DNA of 11,817 nt from JAVBMB01 sp031552995 (GTDB lineage: Bacteria; Bacillota; Clostridia; Oscillospirales; Butyricicoccaceae): the NCBI GenBank assembly GCA_031552995.1, contig JAVBMB010000071.1, forward strand, positions 1 through 11,817. The letters are read 5' to 3'. Positions 5,000 through 11,817 of this stretch are shown one piece after another. Both the position numbers and the translations under genes were made by a program. The notes below the pieces were generated by a model. It saw only the letters and a program-made list of their open reading frames with translations. It did not search any database and was not told the DNA's origin. Position 1 is the stretch's first letter. Each line of letters opens with the position of its first letter.

Positions 5000-6089
5000 T
5001 GAAGCGGAACAGCACAACATCGCCGTCGCGCATGATATATTCCTTGCCCTCGCTGCGGATGAGGCCGCGTTCTTTCGCCGCCGCCATGCCGCCGCAGGCC
5101 TTCAGGTCGTCAAACGAGACGCATTCGGCGCGGATGAAACCGCGCTCGATATCTGAATGTATCTTCCCGGCGGCCTGCGGGGCGCGAGTGCCGTTGATAA
5201 TCGTCCACGCGCGCACCTCGTCAGGGCCGCAGGTAAGGAACGATATAAGCCCGAGCAGCCCGTAGCTGAGCTGCACAAGGCGGTCGAGGCCGGATTCCCT
5301 GAGGCCGAGTTCTTCGAGGAACATCGCCTTGTCTTCGGGCGAAAGCTCGGAGATATCCTGCTCCATCTTGGCGCAGATGGGCAGCACATGCGCCCCGTCG
5401 CGCGCGGCAATCTGCTTTACGGCGGCATAGTAGGCGCATGTATCAAGGCCGGAGGTGAACGCGGCCTCATCTAGGTTTGCGGCGTAGATGACCGGCTTAA
5501 GGCTGAGAAGCTCCGCAGTGCGGACTGTGTCTCCGTCCTCATCCATCCCGGGCCAGCTGCGCGCCGGCTTGCCGTCGTTGAGGTGGGCGAGCAGACTCTC
5601 GAAAACATCAGCCTCATGCAGGGCTTTGCGGTCCCCAGCCTTGGCGGCCTTTTTTGCCTTGTCGACCCGGCGCTCGACCATCTCCATGTCGGCCATGACA
5701 AGCTCGATATCTATTATGCCGATGTCGCGCACAGGGTCGGCACCGCCCTCTACATGGATGATGTTCGGGTCGTCGAAGCAGCGGACGACATGAACAATGG
5801 CGTCGGTCATGCGGATATTGCTGAGAAACTTGTTGCCCAGGCCTTCGCCGCGTGACGCGCCTTTGACAAGCCCTGCGATGTCGACAAACTCGATAACGGC
5901 GGGCGTGTATTTTTTGGGGCTGTACAGCGACGCAAGGTAATCGAGTCGGCTGTCAGGCACAGAGACTATGCCGACATTGGGCTCTATGGTGCAAAACGGG
6001 TAGTTTGCAGACTCTGCCCCGGCGTTTGTTATGGCGTTGAACAGCGTGCTTTTGCCCACATTTGGCAGGCCGACGATACCGAGCTTCAT
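4992..6089 (-). CDS. ychF: Redox-regulated ATPase YchF (Obg-related P-loop protein)
   Basis: YchF is a conserved ribosome-associated P-loop NTPase of the Obg family that prefers ATP. The 365-residue length is normal. G1 is GLPNVGKST (residues 7-15), G3 is in FVDIAGLVKGASRGEG, and the G4 position reads NLDE instead of NKxD, the change linked to ATP preference. A coiled-coil insertion is seen in the middle (VERRVDKAKKAAKAG), and the C-terminal TGS domain (about 280-363) includes TCGPDEVRAWTI and a normal terminus DVVLFRFNV. ATG 6089 is chosen because GGAGG (6104-6100) lies 10 bases upstream and the G1 motif starts at the usual distance. Upstream in-frame sequence to 6170 lacks family similarity. 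A sigma-A-like promoter lies about 85 bp upstream. Confidence 0.97.
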   Translation of the reverse strand: MKLGIVGLPNVGKSTLFNAITNAGAESANYPFCTIEPNVGIVSVPDSRLDYLASLYSPKKYTPAVIEFVDIAGLVKGASRGEGLGNKFLSNIRMTDAIVHVVRCFDDPNIIHVEGGADPVRDIGIIDIELVMADMEMVERRVDKAKKAAKAGDRKALHEADVFESLLAHLNDGKPARSWPGMDEDGDTVRTAELLSLKPVIYAANLDEAAFTSGLDTCAYYAAVKQIAARDGAHVLPICAKMEQDISELSPEDKAMFLEELGLRESGLDRLVQLSYGLLGLISFLTCGPDEVRAWTIINGTRAPQAAGKIHSDIERGFIRAECVSFDDLKACGGMAAAKERGLIRSEGKEYIMRDGDVVLFRFNV

Positions 6090-6126
6090 ATATATGTATC
6101 CTCCAAGATATTTTATCGCTGCTGGC

Positions 6127-6160
6127 GGCAAAAGCGGGCGATGAGCCGCCTTTTGCCCTT
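6127..6160 (-). other. Hairpin in the predicted ychF leader
   Basis: On the minus strand GGCAAAA and TTTTGCC enclose an inner GGCG/CGCC stem, with a 3-nt bulge on the 3' side. It lies between the predicted start site (about 6166) and the GGAGG at 6104-6100, so it could affect translation or RNA stability; it lacks a T-tract. Confidence 0.4.
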
Positions 6161-6172
6161 GACACGCCATTA

Positions 6173-6201
6173 ATTATACACAAAAGGGCCGGGGTGGTAA
6201 A
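6173..6201 (-). promoter_or_regulatory. Predicted sigma-A promoter of ychF
   Basis: On the minus strand the -10 is a perfect TATAAT (6178-6173) and the -35 is TTTACC (6201-6196, four of six matches), with 17-bp spacing. The 5' leader would be about 77 nt. Confidence 0.6.
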
Positions 6202-6250
6202 GAGAAACATGCTTTTGCCGTGAAGATTGGGAACTTGTTTACAATTTAGC

Positions 6251-6306
6251 TATACACTTTTCAATTCTTTGGATTATAATAACGTTATGACAGGAACGCC
6301 GGCGTT
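6251..6306 (+). promoter_or_regulatory. Predicted promoter and 12-bp palindrome before the response regulator
   Basis: TATAAT at 6275-6280 lies 18 bp after TATACA (6251-6256, four of six -35 matches). Just downstream is the perfect palindrome AACGCCGGCGTT (6295-6306). A palindrome just past the start site could bind a regulator, perhaps the adjacent response regulator, although OmpR-type regulators usually prefer direct repeats. Confidence 0.4.
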
Positions 6307-6366
6307 AACAGGGCGGCGCGATATCATGTTATCTTACTATTTTTGATGCCGGAAGGAAGATACTTT

Positions 6367-7056
6367 ATGGCGAAAACAATACTGATTGTCGAAGACGAGA
6401 GCAATATCAGGGAGTTGCTGCGGCTGTATCTTGAGCAGGAGGGCTTTGCCGTTGAGACGGCGCAGGACGGGCTTGACGGGCTTAGGACATTCAAACGCAT
6501 TTCGCCGGACCTCGTGCTGCTTGACCTGATGATGCCTGTCATGGACGGGACGGCAACGATGAAGGAGATTCGGTCGTTTTCCAAAACGCCGGTTATCATA
6601 TTGACGGCCAAGGGAGAGACAATTGACAAGGTGGCCGGGCTTGAGCTTGGCGCTGACGACTATATCACAAAGCCGTTTGAAATGCGTGAAGTTATTGCCA
6701 GAGTCCGCGCGGTGCTGCGCCGGTTTGCCGGGGATGGAGAGCATCAGAAGCTGGAGTTCGACGGGCTGGTTATTGATAAAGAGTCGTACAACATCATCGT
6801 AAACGGCGAGAAGATGGAGATACCGCCGAAAGAAATTGAGCTGCTGTACTTTTTGGCGTCGACACCGAACAGGGTGTTCACAAGGGCACAGCTGCTGGAC
6901 GATGTGTGGGGGTTTGATTATTTCGGCGACACGCGAACGGTGGATGTGCATATTAAGAGGCTTAGAGAGAAGCTTACGGGTGTATCGCCCAAGTGGGAGA
7001 TAAAGACCGTGTGGGGTGTTGGCTATAAGTTTGAGCTGCTGGACAACGGCAAATAA
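6367..7056 (+). CDS. OmpR/PhoB-family response regulator
   Basis: The 229-residue DNA-binding response regulator has an N-terminal receiver domain (1-120): acidic pocket VEDE (Glu9-Asp10), phospho-acceptor Asp53 in LVLLDLMMP, switch Thr80 (IILTAKGE) and Lys102 (ITKPFE). The C-terminal winged helix (about 130-229) carries PPKEIELLYFLASTPNRVFTR and the recognition-helix region RTVDVHIKRLREKL, ending VWGVGYKFE. ATG 6367 is chosen because GGAAGGAAG lies about 7 bases upstream; the frame's earlier ATG at 6343 lacks this. It precedes its presumed partner kinase by 39 bp, and htrA follows. Regulation of htrA or of envelope stress genes is inferred from context. The particular subfamily cannot be named from sequence reading. 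Confidence 0.93.
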   Translation: MAKTILIVEDESNIRELLRLYLEQEGFAVETAQDGLDGLRTFKRISPDLVLLDLMMPVMDGTATMKEIRSFSKTPVIILTAKGETIDKVAGLELGADDYITKPFEMREVIARVRAVLRRFAGDGEHQKLEFDGLVIDKESYNIIVNGEKMEIPPKEIELLYFLASTPNRVFTRAQLLDDVWGFDYFGDTRTVDVHIKRLREKLTGVSPKWEIKTVWGVGYKFELLDNGK

Positions 7057-7065
7057 CGCATTGCG

Positions 7066-7081
7066 CGCGCCGCGCGGCGCG
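7066..7081 (+). other. GC-only hairpin between regulator and kinase
   Basis: CGCGCC (7066-7071) pairs with GGCGCG (7076-7081) around GCGC. It lies just before the kinase Shine-Dalgarno (GGGGGAA, 7083-7089) with no T-tract. It may tune relative expression of the two proteins or RNA stability. Confidence 0.4.
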
Positions 7082-7095
7082 TGGGGGAATAGAGA

Positions 7096-8526
7096 ATGAA
7101 AAGCCTGTTCGGACGGCAGTTTTCACTGTATGCAATAGTGATTATATTCGGGTTCGCGCTATTGGGCAGCACATTTATGTATCAGGTAAATGTGTTTTCT
7201 GAAAAAGAGAAGCAGACACAGCTGGATAAGGTTGTGACAAGGGCCGCGCAGCAGACGCAGGACTATTTGATATATACAAAGATGTGGAACAGCATTGAGT
7301 ATAACCTGGCGTATATGCGAAATATGCAGCAGCTGGCGCAGGATCTTGACGGCATTATCTTTGTGGCCGACAGAGACGGCAACCTGATGTTTGTTGCGCG
7401 GGAGGACGGGTGCTTCCAGCAGACCGGAGGCGTTATGCCGAAGGAGGCCACAGATATTCTGCTTGACACCGGCAGCTACTATGTGCAGATGTCGAAGTTT
7501 TATGATTGGCTTTCGACAGCGTGCCACATACAGGGTGTGACGGTCAAAAATGCGGTGTCGAACGGTGTCGACGGCATGGTTTTTGCCGCCGCTCCGCCAA
7601 ACAATGTGCTTTACTTTAACCTGTCGCGCACATTTTTGCTTATTATTATGATTGTACTGCTGCTGACGCTTATCGTCTAGATTGTAGTCGTGGGCAGCAC
7701 GGTGAAGCCTCTTAGCGAGATGGCGAGGGTGACGCGCAACTTTGCGAGGGGGGATTTTTCATCCCGCGTGCCGTTGCCCGACCGGCATGACGAAATATAC
7801 GACATGACTGTCAGCTTCAACCGTATGGCCGACTCGATGGAAAACGTTGAGAACAACAGGCGCGGCCTTATCGCAAGCGTATCGCACGACCTGCGCACGC
7901 CGATGACGACGATTGGCGGCTTTGTTGACGGAATACTGGACGGCACGATTAAGCAGGAGAACCAGGAAAAATATCTGCGGATAATTTCGGACGAGGTGAA
8001 GCGCCTGTCACGCATGGCGAGCTCAATGCTTGAGGTATCGCGTCTTGAAACGGGTGAGCGCGAGATGAACAGCGCCGTGTTTGATATGAGCGAGCTTGTG
8101 CGGCGCGTTATAATTGGCTTTGAACAGAAGCTGAGCGAAAAGCGCGTAGAAGTGGCGCTCGACATCCCCGACACGATAAATATGCTCGGCGACCACGACA
8201 GCATGTTCCAGGTGGTGTACAATCTCGTCGACAATGCCGTAAAGTTCACGCCGCCTGACGGCATGATTACGGTAGCTATAGAGGAGAAGGGCGGTAACCT
8301 TAAGTGCCGGGTGATAAATACCGGCAGTGAGATAAAGCAGGCCGACTTGAGCAATATTTTCAACAGATTTTTCAAGGGAGATCAATCAAGAAGCACAAGC
8401 GGAACAGGCTCGGGGCTTGGGCTTTATATCGTAAAGACTATCATAAACCGCCACGGGGGAGACGTTTCGGCGACTAGTGATAAGGGAAAGGTGGAGTTCA
8501 GCTTTACCGTGCCGACAGGCGTGTGA
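7096..8526 (+). pseudogene. Sensor histidine kinase interrupted by one in-frame TAG
   Basis: The two halves are in the same frame, separated only by TAG at 7678-7680 (codon 195 of 476). The N-terminal half has TM1 (about 9-29), an extracytoplasmic sensor region to about 177, and a second helix NLSRTFLLIIMIVLLLTLIV where the stop falls. The rest continues seamlessly: IVVVGSTVKPLSEMARV starts the HAMP domain (about 199-255). Next come HisKA with phospho-acceptor His264 in ASVSHDLRTP, the N box VYNLVDNAVKF (Asn376, Asn380) and the G box GTGSGLGLYIVK (from 436). Everything except the stop looks intact, so the lesion is recent, a sequencing error, or functionally tolerated. GTG 7690 or ATG 7719 could restart a soluble kinase half, but neither has a good Shine-Dalgarno. 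TAG is an ordinary stop in three other genes here, so recoding is unlikely. Confidence 0.85.
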
Positions 8527-8581
8527 AGGCTGAACGGGGCTATGCCGCTGTAATTACTCTTGACGCGCGGGGAGTGTTTTG

Positions 8582-9841
8582 ATGAGCACGGATAACAGAC
8601 AGTCAGACGACCTTTTTGACGATATTCCATTCAGAAGCTATGAAGAACTGGTCGCCGGCAAACGCAGGAAGAGGCGGCGCAGGCACGGCGCGGTGTTTAT
8701 CGCGGTGCTGTTCTTCTTTATTGTGCTTGTGTTTATAAACTTTGCGCTCAGCCTGCTGGGCAAGCCGATGCTGCTTGAGTCGCTGTCTAACAAAATAGCG
8801 GGAGTAAAAAAGGCCACGTCTTATATAAATCCCGTTACGGCGGGGACGCAGCCCGGCTTGAACGGCAACCTTAAAATAGACATCAACGACACCGAGGGCA
8901 AAACTGCCGCCATATATGTGAAAGACGTCAGCGCAATTGTCAGGGAGGCGCGCAAGTCGGTCGTCGGGGTGACGTGCGAGATATATTCGACGTTTAGCAG
9001 CGTAAGCAGCGGCAGCGGGATAATTGTATCCGGTGACGGCTATATTGTGACAAACAGCCATGTTGTGACAGACGGCGGCAGCATAACCGTGACGCTTGAC
9101 AGCGGCGAAAGCTATCCGGCGTATATCATCGGCGCGGATGAGTTTACAGACATTGCCGTGCTTAAAATCGAGGCGGTGGGGCTTACAGCGGCGGTCTTCG
9201 GGGACTCTGACCTGATTGAAGCCGGCGAGGCGGCTATTGCTATAGGCAACCCGACGAGTATGCTTCAGGGGACGGTGACCGCGGGGATAATTTCGGCTGT
9301 CAACCGCAATGTGCAGGTCAACAGCATCGTTATGAACCTGATACAGACCGATGCCGCCATAAACAAGGGCAACAGCGGCGGGCCGCTGCTTAACCAGTAC
9401 GGCCAGGTCGTGGGTATAAACACGCTTAAAATTTCCCTTTCCGGCTATGAGGGTATCAGCTTTGCGATACCGATAAACACGGCGAAGCCGATTATAGAGC
9501 AGCTGGCCGACAGGGGGTATGTTTCAGGCAGGCCGCTGGTTGGCATGTCGGGGCAGAACATCAGCAAGGTGGCGGCGGCGTTTTACGGTGTGCCGCAGGG
9601 TGTTTATATCGAACGGATTGGCAGCGAGTCGCCGCTTGTGGCGGCCGGCGCACAGCCGGGTGACGTGATAACACATGTCGACGGGCAGCGCGTTCTGAAC
9701 CTGTCGGAGGCGTGTTCGTACAGAAACGGGCATACGGCCGGCGAGGAAATGACGCTGACGCTGTTCCGCAAGGGCGAGACGGTCGATGTTAAAATTGTGC
9801 TGATGGAGCAGACAAAGGATAACGGCAGCAGCAATTTTTAG
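8582..9841 (+). CDS. htrA: Membrane-anchored HtrA/DegP-type serine protease with PDZ domain
   Basis: HtrA proteases degrade or refold damaged proteins outside the cytoplasmic membrane. The 419-residue product has an acidic then very basic cytoplasmic tail (KRRKRRRR), a transmembrane helix (about 37-59) and a trypsin-like domain. The triad is His160 (TNSHVV), Asp190 (FTDIAVLKIE) and Ser265 (NKGNSGGPLLN). One C-terminal PDZ domain (about 320-415) contains GAQPGDVITHVDGQRV. ATG 8582 is chosen because GGGGAG (8569-8574) lies 7 bases upstream; a TTG just before is less likely. It follows the two-component genes by 55 bp with no terminator, so co-transcription is likely. A two-component system next to htrA recalls cssRS/htrA and the walRK cluster of Bacillota. 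The stop is TAG. Confidence 0.93.
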   Translation: MSTDNRQSDDLFDDIPFRSYEELVAGKRRKRRRRHGAVFIAVLFFFIVLVFINFALSLLGKPMLLESLSNKIAGVKKATSYINPVTAGTQPGLNGNLKIDINDTEGKTAAIYVKDVSAIVREARKSVVGVTCEIYSTFSSVSSGSGIIVSGDGYIVTNSHVVTDGGSITVTLDSGESYPAYIIGADEFTDIAVLKIEAVGLTAAVFGDSDLIEAGEAAIAIGNPTSMLQGTVTAGIISAVNRNVQVNSIVMNLIQTDAAINKGNSGGPLLNQYGQVVGINTLKISLSGYEGISFAIPINTAKPIIEQLADRGYVSGRPLVGMSGQNISKVAAAFYGVPQGVYIERIGSESPLVAAGAQPGDVITHVDGQRVLNLSEACSYRNGHTAGEEMTLTLFRKGETVDVKIVLMEQTKDNGSSNF

Positions 9842-9871
9842 TTTATTTGCAGCCGGAGACGGCGGTAAAAT

Positions 9872-9932
9872 GCGGGGCAAAGCCCCGCGTCAGCTTGTCG
9901 GAAAACCCACTCCGTTGAGGGTATTTCGACAA
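9872..9932 (+). other. Two adjacent strong hairpins downstream of htrA
   Basis: GCGGGGC (9872-9878) pairs perfectly with GCCCCGC (9882-9888) around AAA. A second stem pairs TTGTCG (9895-9900) with CGACAA (9927-9932) and continues through GAAAACCC/GGGTATTT with one mismatch and one wobble to a 10-nt loop. Neither is followed by a clean T-run, though AATTTT follows the second. The stretch 9842-10118 has no gene. Between 9933 and 10020 it is AT-rich, with a further imperfect AAATTC/GAATTT inverted repeat. Confidence 0.6.
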
Positions 9933-10060
9933 TTTTCAATTTTGATAAAAATTCTCGGGAAATGAATTCCGGAATTTATGATTATAAGCGGGGTTTTAGG
10001 AATTTTTTAATCACGTTACTTTTCATGCAAAAAACCTGAACACCTTTCTTTGACAGCCTA

Positions 10061-10086
10061 ACGCGGGGCAAAGCCCCGCGTTTTTT
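10061..10086 (+). terminator. Rho-independent terminator
   Basis: ACGCGGGGC (10061-10069) pairs with GCCCCGCGT (10073-10081) around AAA, followed by a T-run to 10086. The core hairpin is the same sequence as the one at 9872-9888, 191 bp upstream. It is the likely end of the regulator-kinase-htrA transcript. Confidence 0.85.
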
Positions 10087-10118
10087 GGTTGATGTGAAGA
10101 GCGGTGCGGTTGAAATCC

Positions 10119-10147
10119 TTGACATGAATTGACGTTGAATATATAAT
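10119..10147 (+). promoter_or_regulatory. Perfect-consensus sigma-A promoter for the EamA/proX genes
   Basis: TTGACA (10119-10124) and TATAAT (10142-10147) are separated by exactly 17 bp. Transcription would start near 10154, leaving a leader of about 90 nt with a small CGCA/TGCG hairpin. No other promoter in this window matches consensus fully. Confidence 0.85.
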
Positions 10148-10243
10148 TATGAGGTTAGGGGCATATTTTCAGCACAGAAAAACCGCACTGTGCGACAGTA
10201 TATGACACCTGACATATTCCGGGTTGTGAAGGGGTAGAAGAGC

Positions 10244-11164
10244 TTGAAACAATGGATTTCCGGGCTGAGCCAAAGAAAGTTTTTCCTTGAGGGGATGCTT
10301 GTTCTTGCGACGCTGTCTTGGGGGCTGTCGTTCATCTGGGCTAAGCAGGTGGCAATGTCGGGGATAAACATGAACGCTTATATTGCTATCAGACACGCGA
10401 TTGCAATGGTTATTATGCTTCCGTTTTGCCTGAAAGAGCTTAAAACCGTGCAAAAACACGAGATAATAAGCGGCATACTTATCGGCGCGATGCTGTACGG
10501 CGGCATCATGGCGCAGACTGTGGGTCTTAAATATACGTCACCAGCGAGCAGCGGATTTATCACGACATGTTATGTCGTGTTCGTGCCGTTCACCTCGTGG
10601 CTGATGCTGAAGGAAAAGCCAAAGCTTAAGGTGTATTTTTCGGTGGCACTGTGCGTTGCGGGGCTGTATGTATTGACTGTAGGTTCCGGCGGGGACGGCC
10701 TTGAAGCGAACCTTGGCAGCCTGCTGACGCTGATTTGCGCAATTATTTGGTCGTTTCAGGTGTCGTATGTCTCTAAAGCGGGGCAGAAGTGCCGTATAAA
10801 AATGCTGGCGCTGCTGCCGATGGCGGTTATGGTCGTCATTGCGTCGTCGGCGGCGCTTGCGACCGGCGGATTCAACATCACGCATGAGCAGATGCAAGCG
10901 GCGTGGCAGCCGATGCTTATGTGCGCAATTTTTCCATCGGTCATCGCCGGCATGTCGCAGGCTTACGCGCAAAAATACATAAGCCCGTCGCGCGCGGCGA
11001 TAATATATACACTTGAATCGGTGTTCGCGCTTGTATTTTCGGTTTTGATGGGCATGGAGCATGTCACGGCGGGGCTGCTGTGCGGCGGCGGGCTGATTTT
11101 GGGCGGCATACTGATATCCGAAGTAGAGCTGAAGCGCAAGCCGGCCGCGCCGGCTGATAACTGA
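10244..11164 (+). CDS. EamA-family (DMT superfamily) transporter
   Basis: The 306-residue integral membrane protein has about ten hydrophobic helices arranged as two EamA repeats (about 16-146 and 155-290). The first has LATLSWGLSFIWAKQ and TSPASSGFITTCYVVFVPF; the second has ICAIIWSFQVSYVSKAGQ and SPSRAAIIYTLESVFALVFSV, both typical of drug/metabolite exporters such as the YdcZ/RhaT-like group. The substrate cannot be deduced; amino-acid or metabolite export is common in the family. The start is TTG 10244, about 9 bases after AAGGGG; the sequence from there (KQWISGLSQRKFFLEG) precedes TM1 at a normal distance. The gene sits behind a consensus promoter and runs into proX with a 17-bp gap. The stop is TGA. 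Confidence 0.9.
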   Translation: MKQWISGLSQRKFFLEGMLVLATLSWGLSFIWAKQVAMSGINMNAYIAIRHAIAMVIMLPFCLKELKTVQKHEIISGILIGAMLYGGIMAQTVGLKYTSPASSGFITTCYVVFVPFTSWLMLKEKPKLKVYFSVALCVAGLYVLTVGSGGDGLEANLGSLLTLICAIIWSFQVSYVSKAGQKCRIKMLALLPMAVMVVIASSAALATGGFNITHEQMQAAWQPMLMCAIFPSVIAGMSQAYAQKYISPSRAAIIYTLESVFALVFSVLMGMEHVTAGLLCGGGLILGGILISEVELKRKPAAPADN

Positions 11165-11181
11165 CGGCGGTGGATACCGAT

Positions 11182-11694
11182 ATGAAAAAGAGCGACGCCA
11201 AAACCGTGTATGACAAGCTGGCAGAGCTTGGGATTGCTTATGAGAGCGCCGGACACCCCGCCGCGTTTACGATGGAGGATTTGTACGGCGTGCGCGACAG
11301 GCTGGGTGCGGCATTTTGCAAGAATCTGTTTTTGTGTAACAGGCAGAAAACCGACCTCTATCTGCTGCTGATAAGAGAGGACAAGCGGTTTCGCACGGCG
11401 GATGTCAGCAAAACGCTCGGCGTCAGCCGGCTGTCGTTCGCAGAGGCGGACATGCTGTTTGAGCTGCTTGGCGTGACGCCGGGTGCGGCCACGCCGATGG
11501 GGCTGATATTTGACACGGGACACAGGATAAAGCTGATTATCGACAGAGATTTGCTTGCATTGGACAGGGTGTGCGTGCATCCGTGCGTCAACACCGAAAG
11601 CGTTGCGATGAGCGTGCGCGACCTTGTGGATGTCTTTATCCCGCACTGCGGGCATGTGCCCCAAATTATTGATATTGCGGCGGCGGAAGAATAG
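11182..11694 (+). CDS. proX: Prolyl-tRNA editing protein ProX/YbaK domain (Ala-tRNA(Pro) deacylase type)
   Basis: Free-standing INS-like editing proteins hydrolyse Ala-tRNA(Pro) made in error by prolyl-tRNA synthetase. The 170-residue length fits ProXp-ala/PrdX. Visible family features are the lysine in AFCKNLFL (Lys47, the position of the key lysine), LLGVTPGAATPMGL, and HPCVNTESVAMS (His133, Asn137). ATG 11182 is chosen because GGCGGTGG (11167-11174) is at the right distance, close to GGAGGTG; GTG 11170 would add four residues. It is probably co-transcribed with the EamA gene. The TAG stop falls inside the first conserved box of the cobalamin-type leader that follows. The symbol is assigned by family; clostridial proX/prdX naming varies. 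Confidence 0.85.
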   Translation: MKKSDAKTVYDKLAELGIAYESAGHPAAFTMEDLYGVRDRLGAAFCKNLFLCNRQKTDLYLLLIREDKRFRTADVSKTLGVSRLSFAEADMLFELLGVTPGAATPMGLIFDTGHRIKLIIDRDLLALDRVCVHPCVNTESVAMSVRDLVDVFIPHCGHVPQIIDIAAAEE

Positions 11695-11780
11695 GGAAAC
11701 AGGACGCGTGCAGCGCCGCTGTAACCATCAGACCGGTATGCCGGGAATACTGTTCGGCTGCCTGAGTATCCCCAGAGGTA
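11689..11780 (+). ncRNA. Candidate compact cobalamin riboswitch leader
   Basis: Boxes in order resemble the cobalamin riboswitch: AATAGGGAAACAGG (11689-11702), GCAGCGCCGCTGTAACC (the family's CCRCTGTAA core), and CCATCAGACCGGTATGCC (like CCAGGAGACCTGCC). The usual segments between these boxes are shortened or missing, so this would be a compact or degenerate version. A hairpin GGGAATACT/AGTATCCC (about 11741-11771) follows, and its loop has CGGC, complementary to GCCG in the core. It sits right before the AGAGG Shine-Dalgarno. AATAC in its 5' arm could instead pair with GTATT beside the Shine-Dalgarno, suggesting translational control. The element begins at the proX stop, with no visible promoter between. 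Confidence 0.5.
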
Positions 11781-11786
11781 TTGTTT

Positions 11787-11817
11787 ATGGGAAACAAAAA
11801 GAAATACTTTATAAGCA
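11787..11817 (+). CDS. Start of a gene cut by the window end, possibly cobalamin-regulated
   Basis: ATG 11787 follows AGAGG (11774-11778) by about 8 bases and opens MGNKKKYFIS before the window ends. A basic N-terminus followed by hydrophobic residues hints at a signal peptide or membrane protein, such as a transport component. The riboswitch-like leader would put it under cobalamin control. Too little is visible to name it. Confidence 0.55.
   Translation, partial: MGNKKKYFIS

Noticed and set aside
5583..5855. Plus-strand open frames opposite ychF
   Set aside because: ychF is a well-conserved gene in full on the minus strand; the opposing frames are codon-bias shadows.
6159..6180. TTGACA followed by TATACA on the + strand as a promoter
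   Set aside because: The spacing is only about 10 bp, too short for sigma-A; the minus-strand TATAAT at the same place fits ychF better.
7678..7680. Amber codon read as an amino acid (genetic code change or pyrrolysine)
   Set aside because: TAG is the natural terminator of three other genes in the window (ends 3250, 9841, 11694), and nothing pyrrolysine-related is seen.

Overview
The window reads as chromosomal DNA of a spore-forming Clostridia member (Bacillota), probably an Oscillospirales-like gut or rumen lineage. The evidence is a pair of engulfment-stage sporulation genes (spoIID, spoIIQ) in the clostridial order, moderately high GC, Gram-positive ribosome-binding sites, two TTG starts, and sigma-A and sigma-F style promoters. 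The lineage within Clostridia is inference.

Layout. Bases 42-366 are three tandem copies of a 111-bp, strongly structured repeat that abuts spoIID (393-1481, +). spoIIQ (1563-2324, +) follows behind a candidate sigma-F promoter and ends at a terminator. Bases 2395-3488 are accessory-looking and partly AT-rich: a palindrome over a possible promoter, a small start with a good Shine-Dalgarno, then an 809-bp segment bounded by a perfect 12-bp direct repeat that carries one orphan lipoprotein gene (2804-3250). Precise deletion of one repeat unit would join the small start in frame to an open frame on the far side.

A leftward group follows: ychF (6089-4992), a DUF1624-type membrane acyltransferase homologue overlapping its stop (4999-4271), and a membrane-anchored TPR/chitobiase-C protein (4217-3489). 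The ribosome-binding site and TTG start of the last gene lie inside a terminator-like hairpin.

A rightward group starts at 6367: an OmpR-type response regulator, its sensor kinase broken by a single in-frame TAG in the second transmembrane helix, and a membrane-anchored HtrA-type protease. This looks like an envelope-stress module whose sensor and kinase halves are now separated. A 400-bp intergenic stretch with several hairpins and a terminator separates it from a perfect-consensus promoter driving an EamA transporter and a ProX/YbaK prolyl-tRNA editing protein. The window ends with a leader resembling a compact cobalamin riboswitch, starting at the proX stop, in front of a gene of which only about ten codons are present.

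The most notable points are the repeat array before spoIID, the direct-repeat-bounded lipoprotein cassette, the terminator/start overlap, the amber codon in the kinase, and the compact cobalamin-type leader. None is proven to be a new system from sequence alone.
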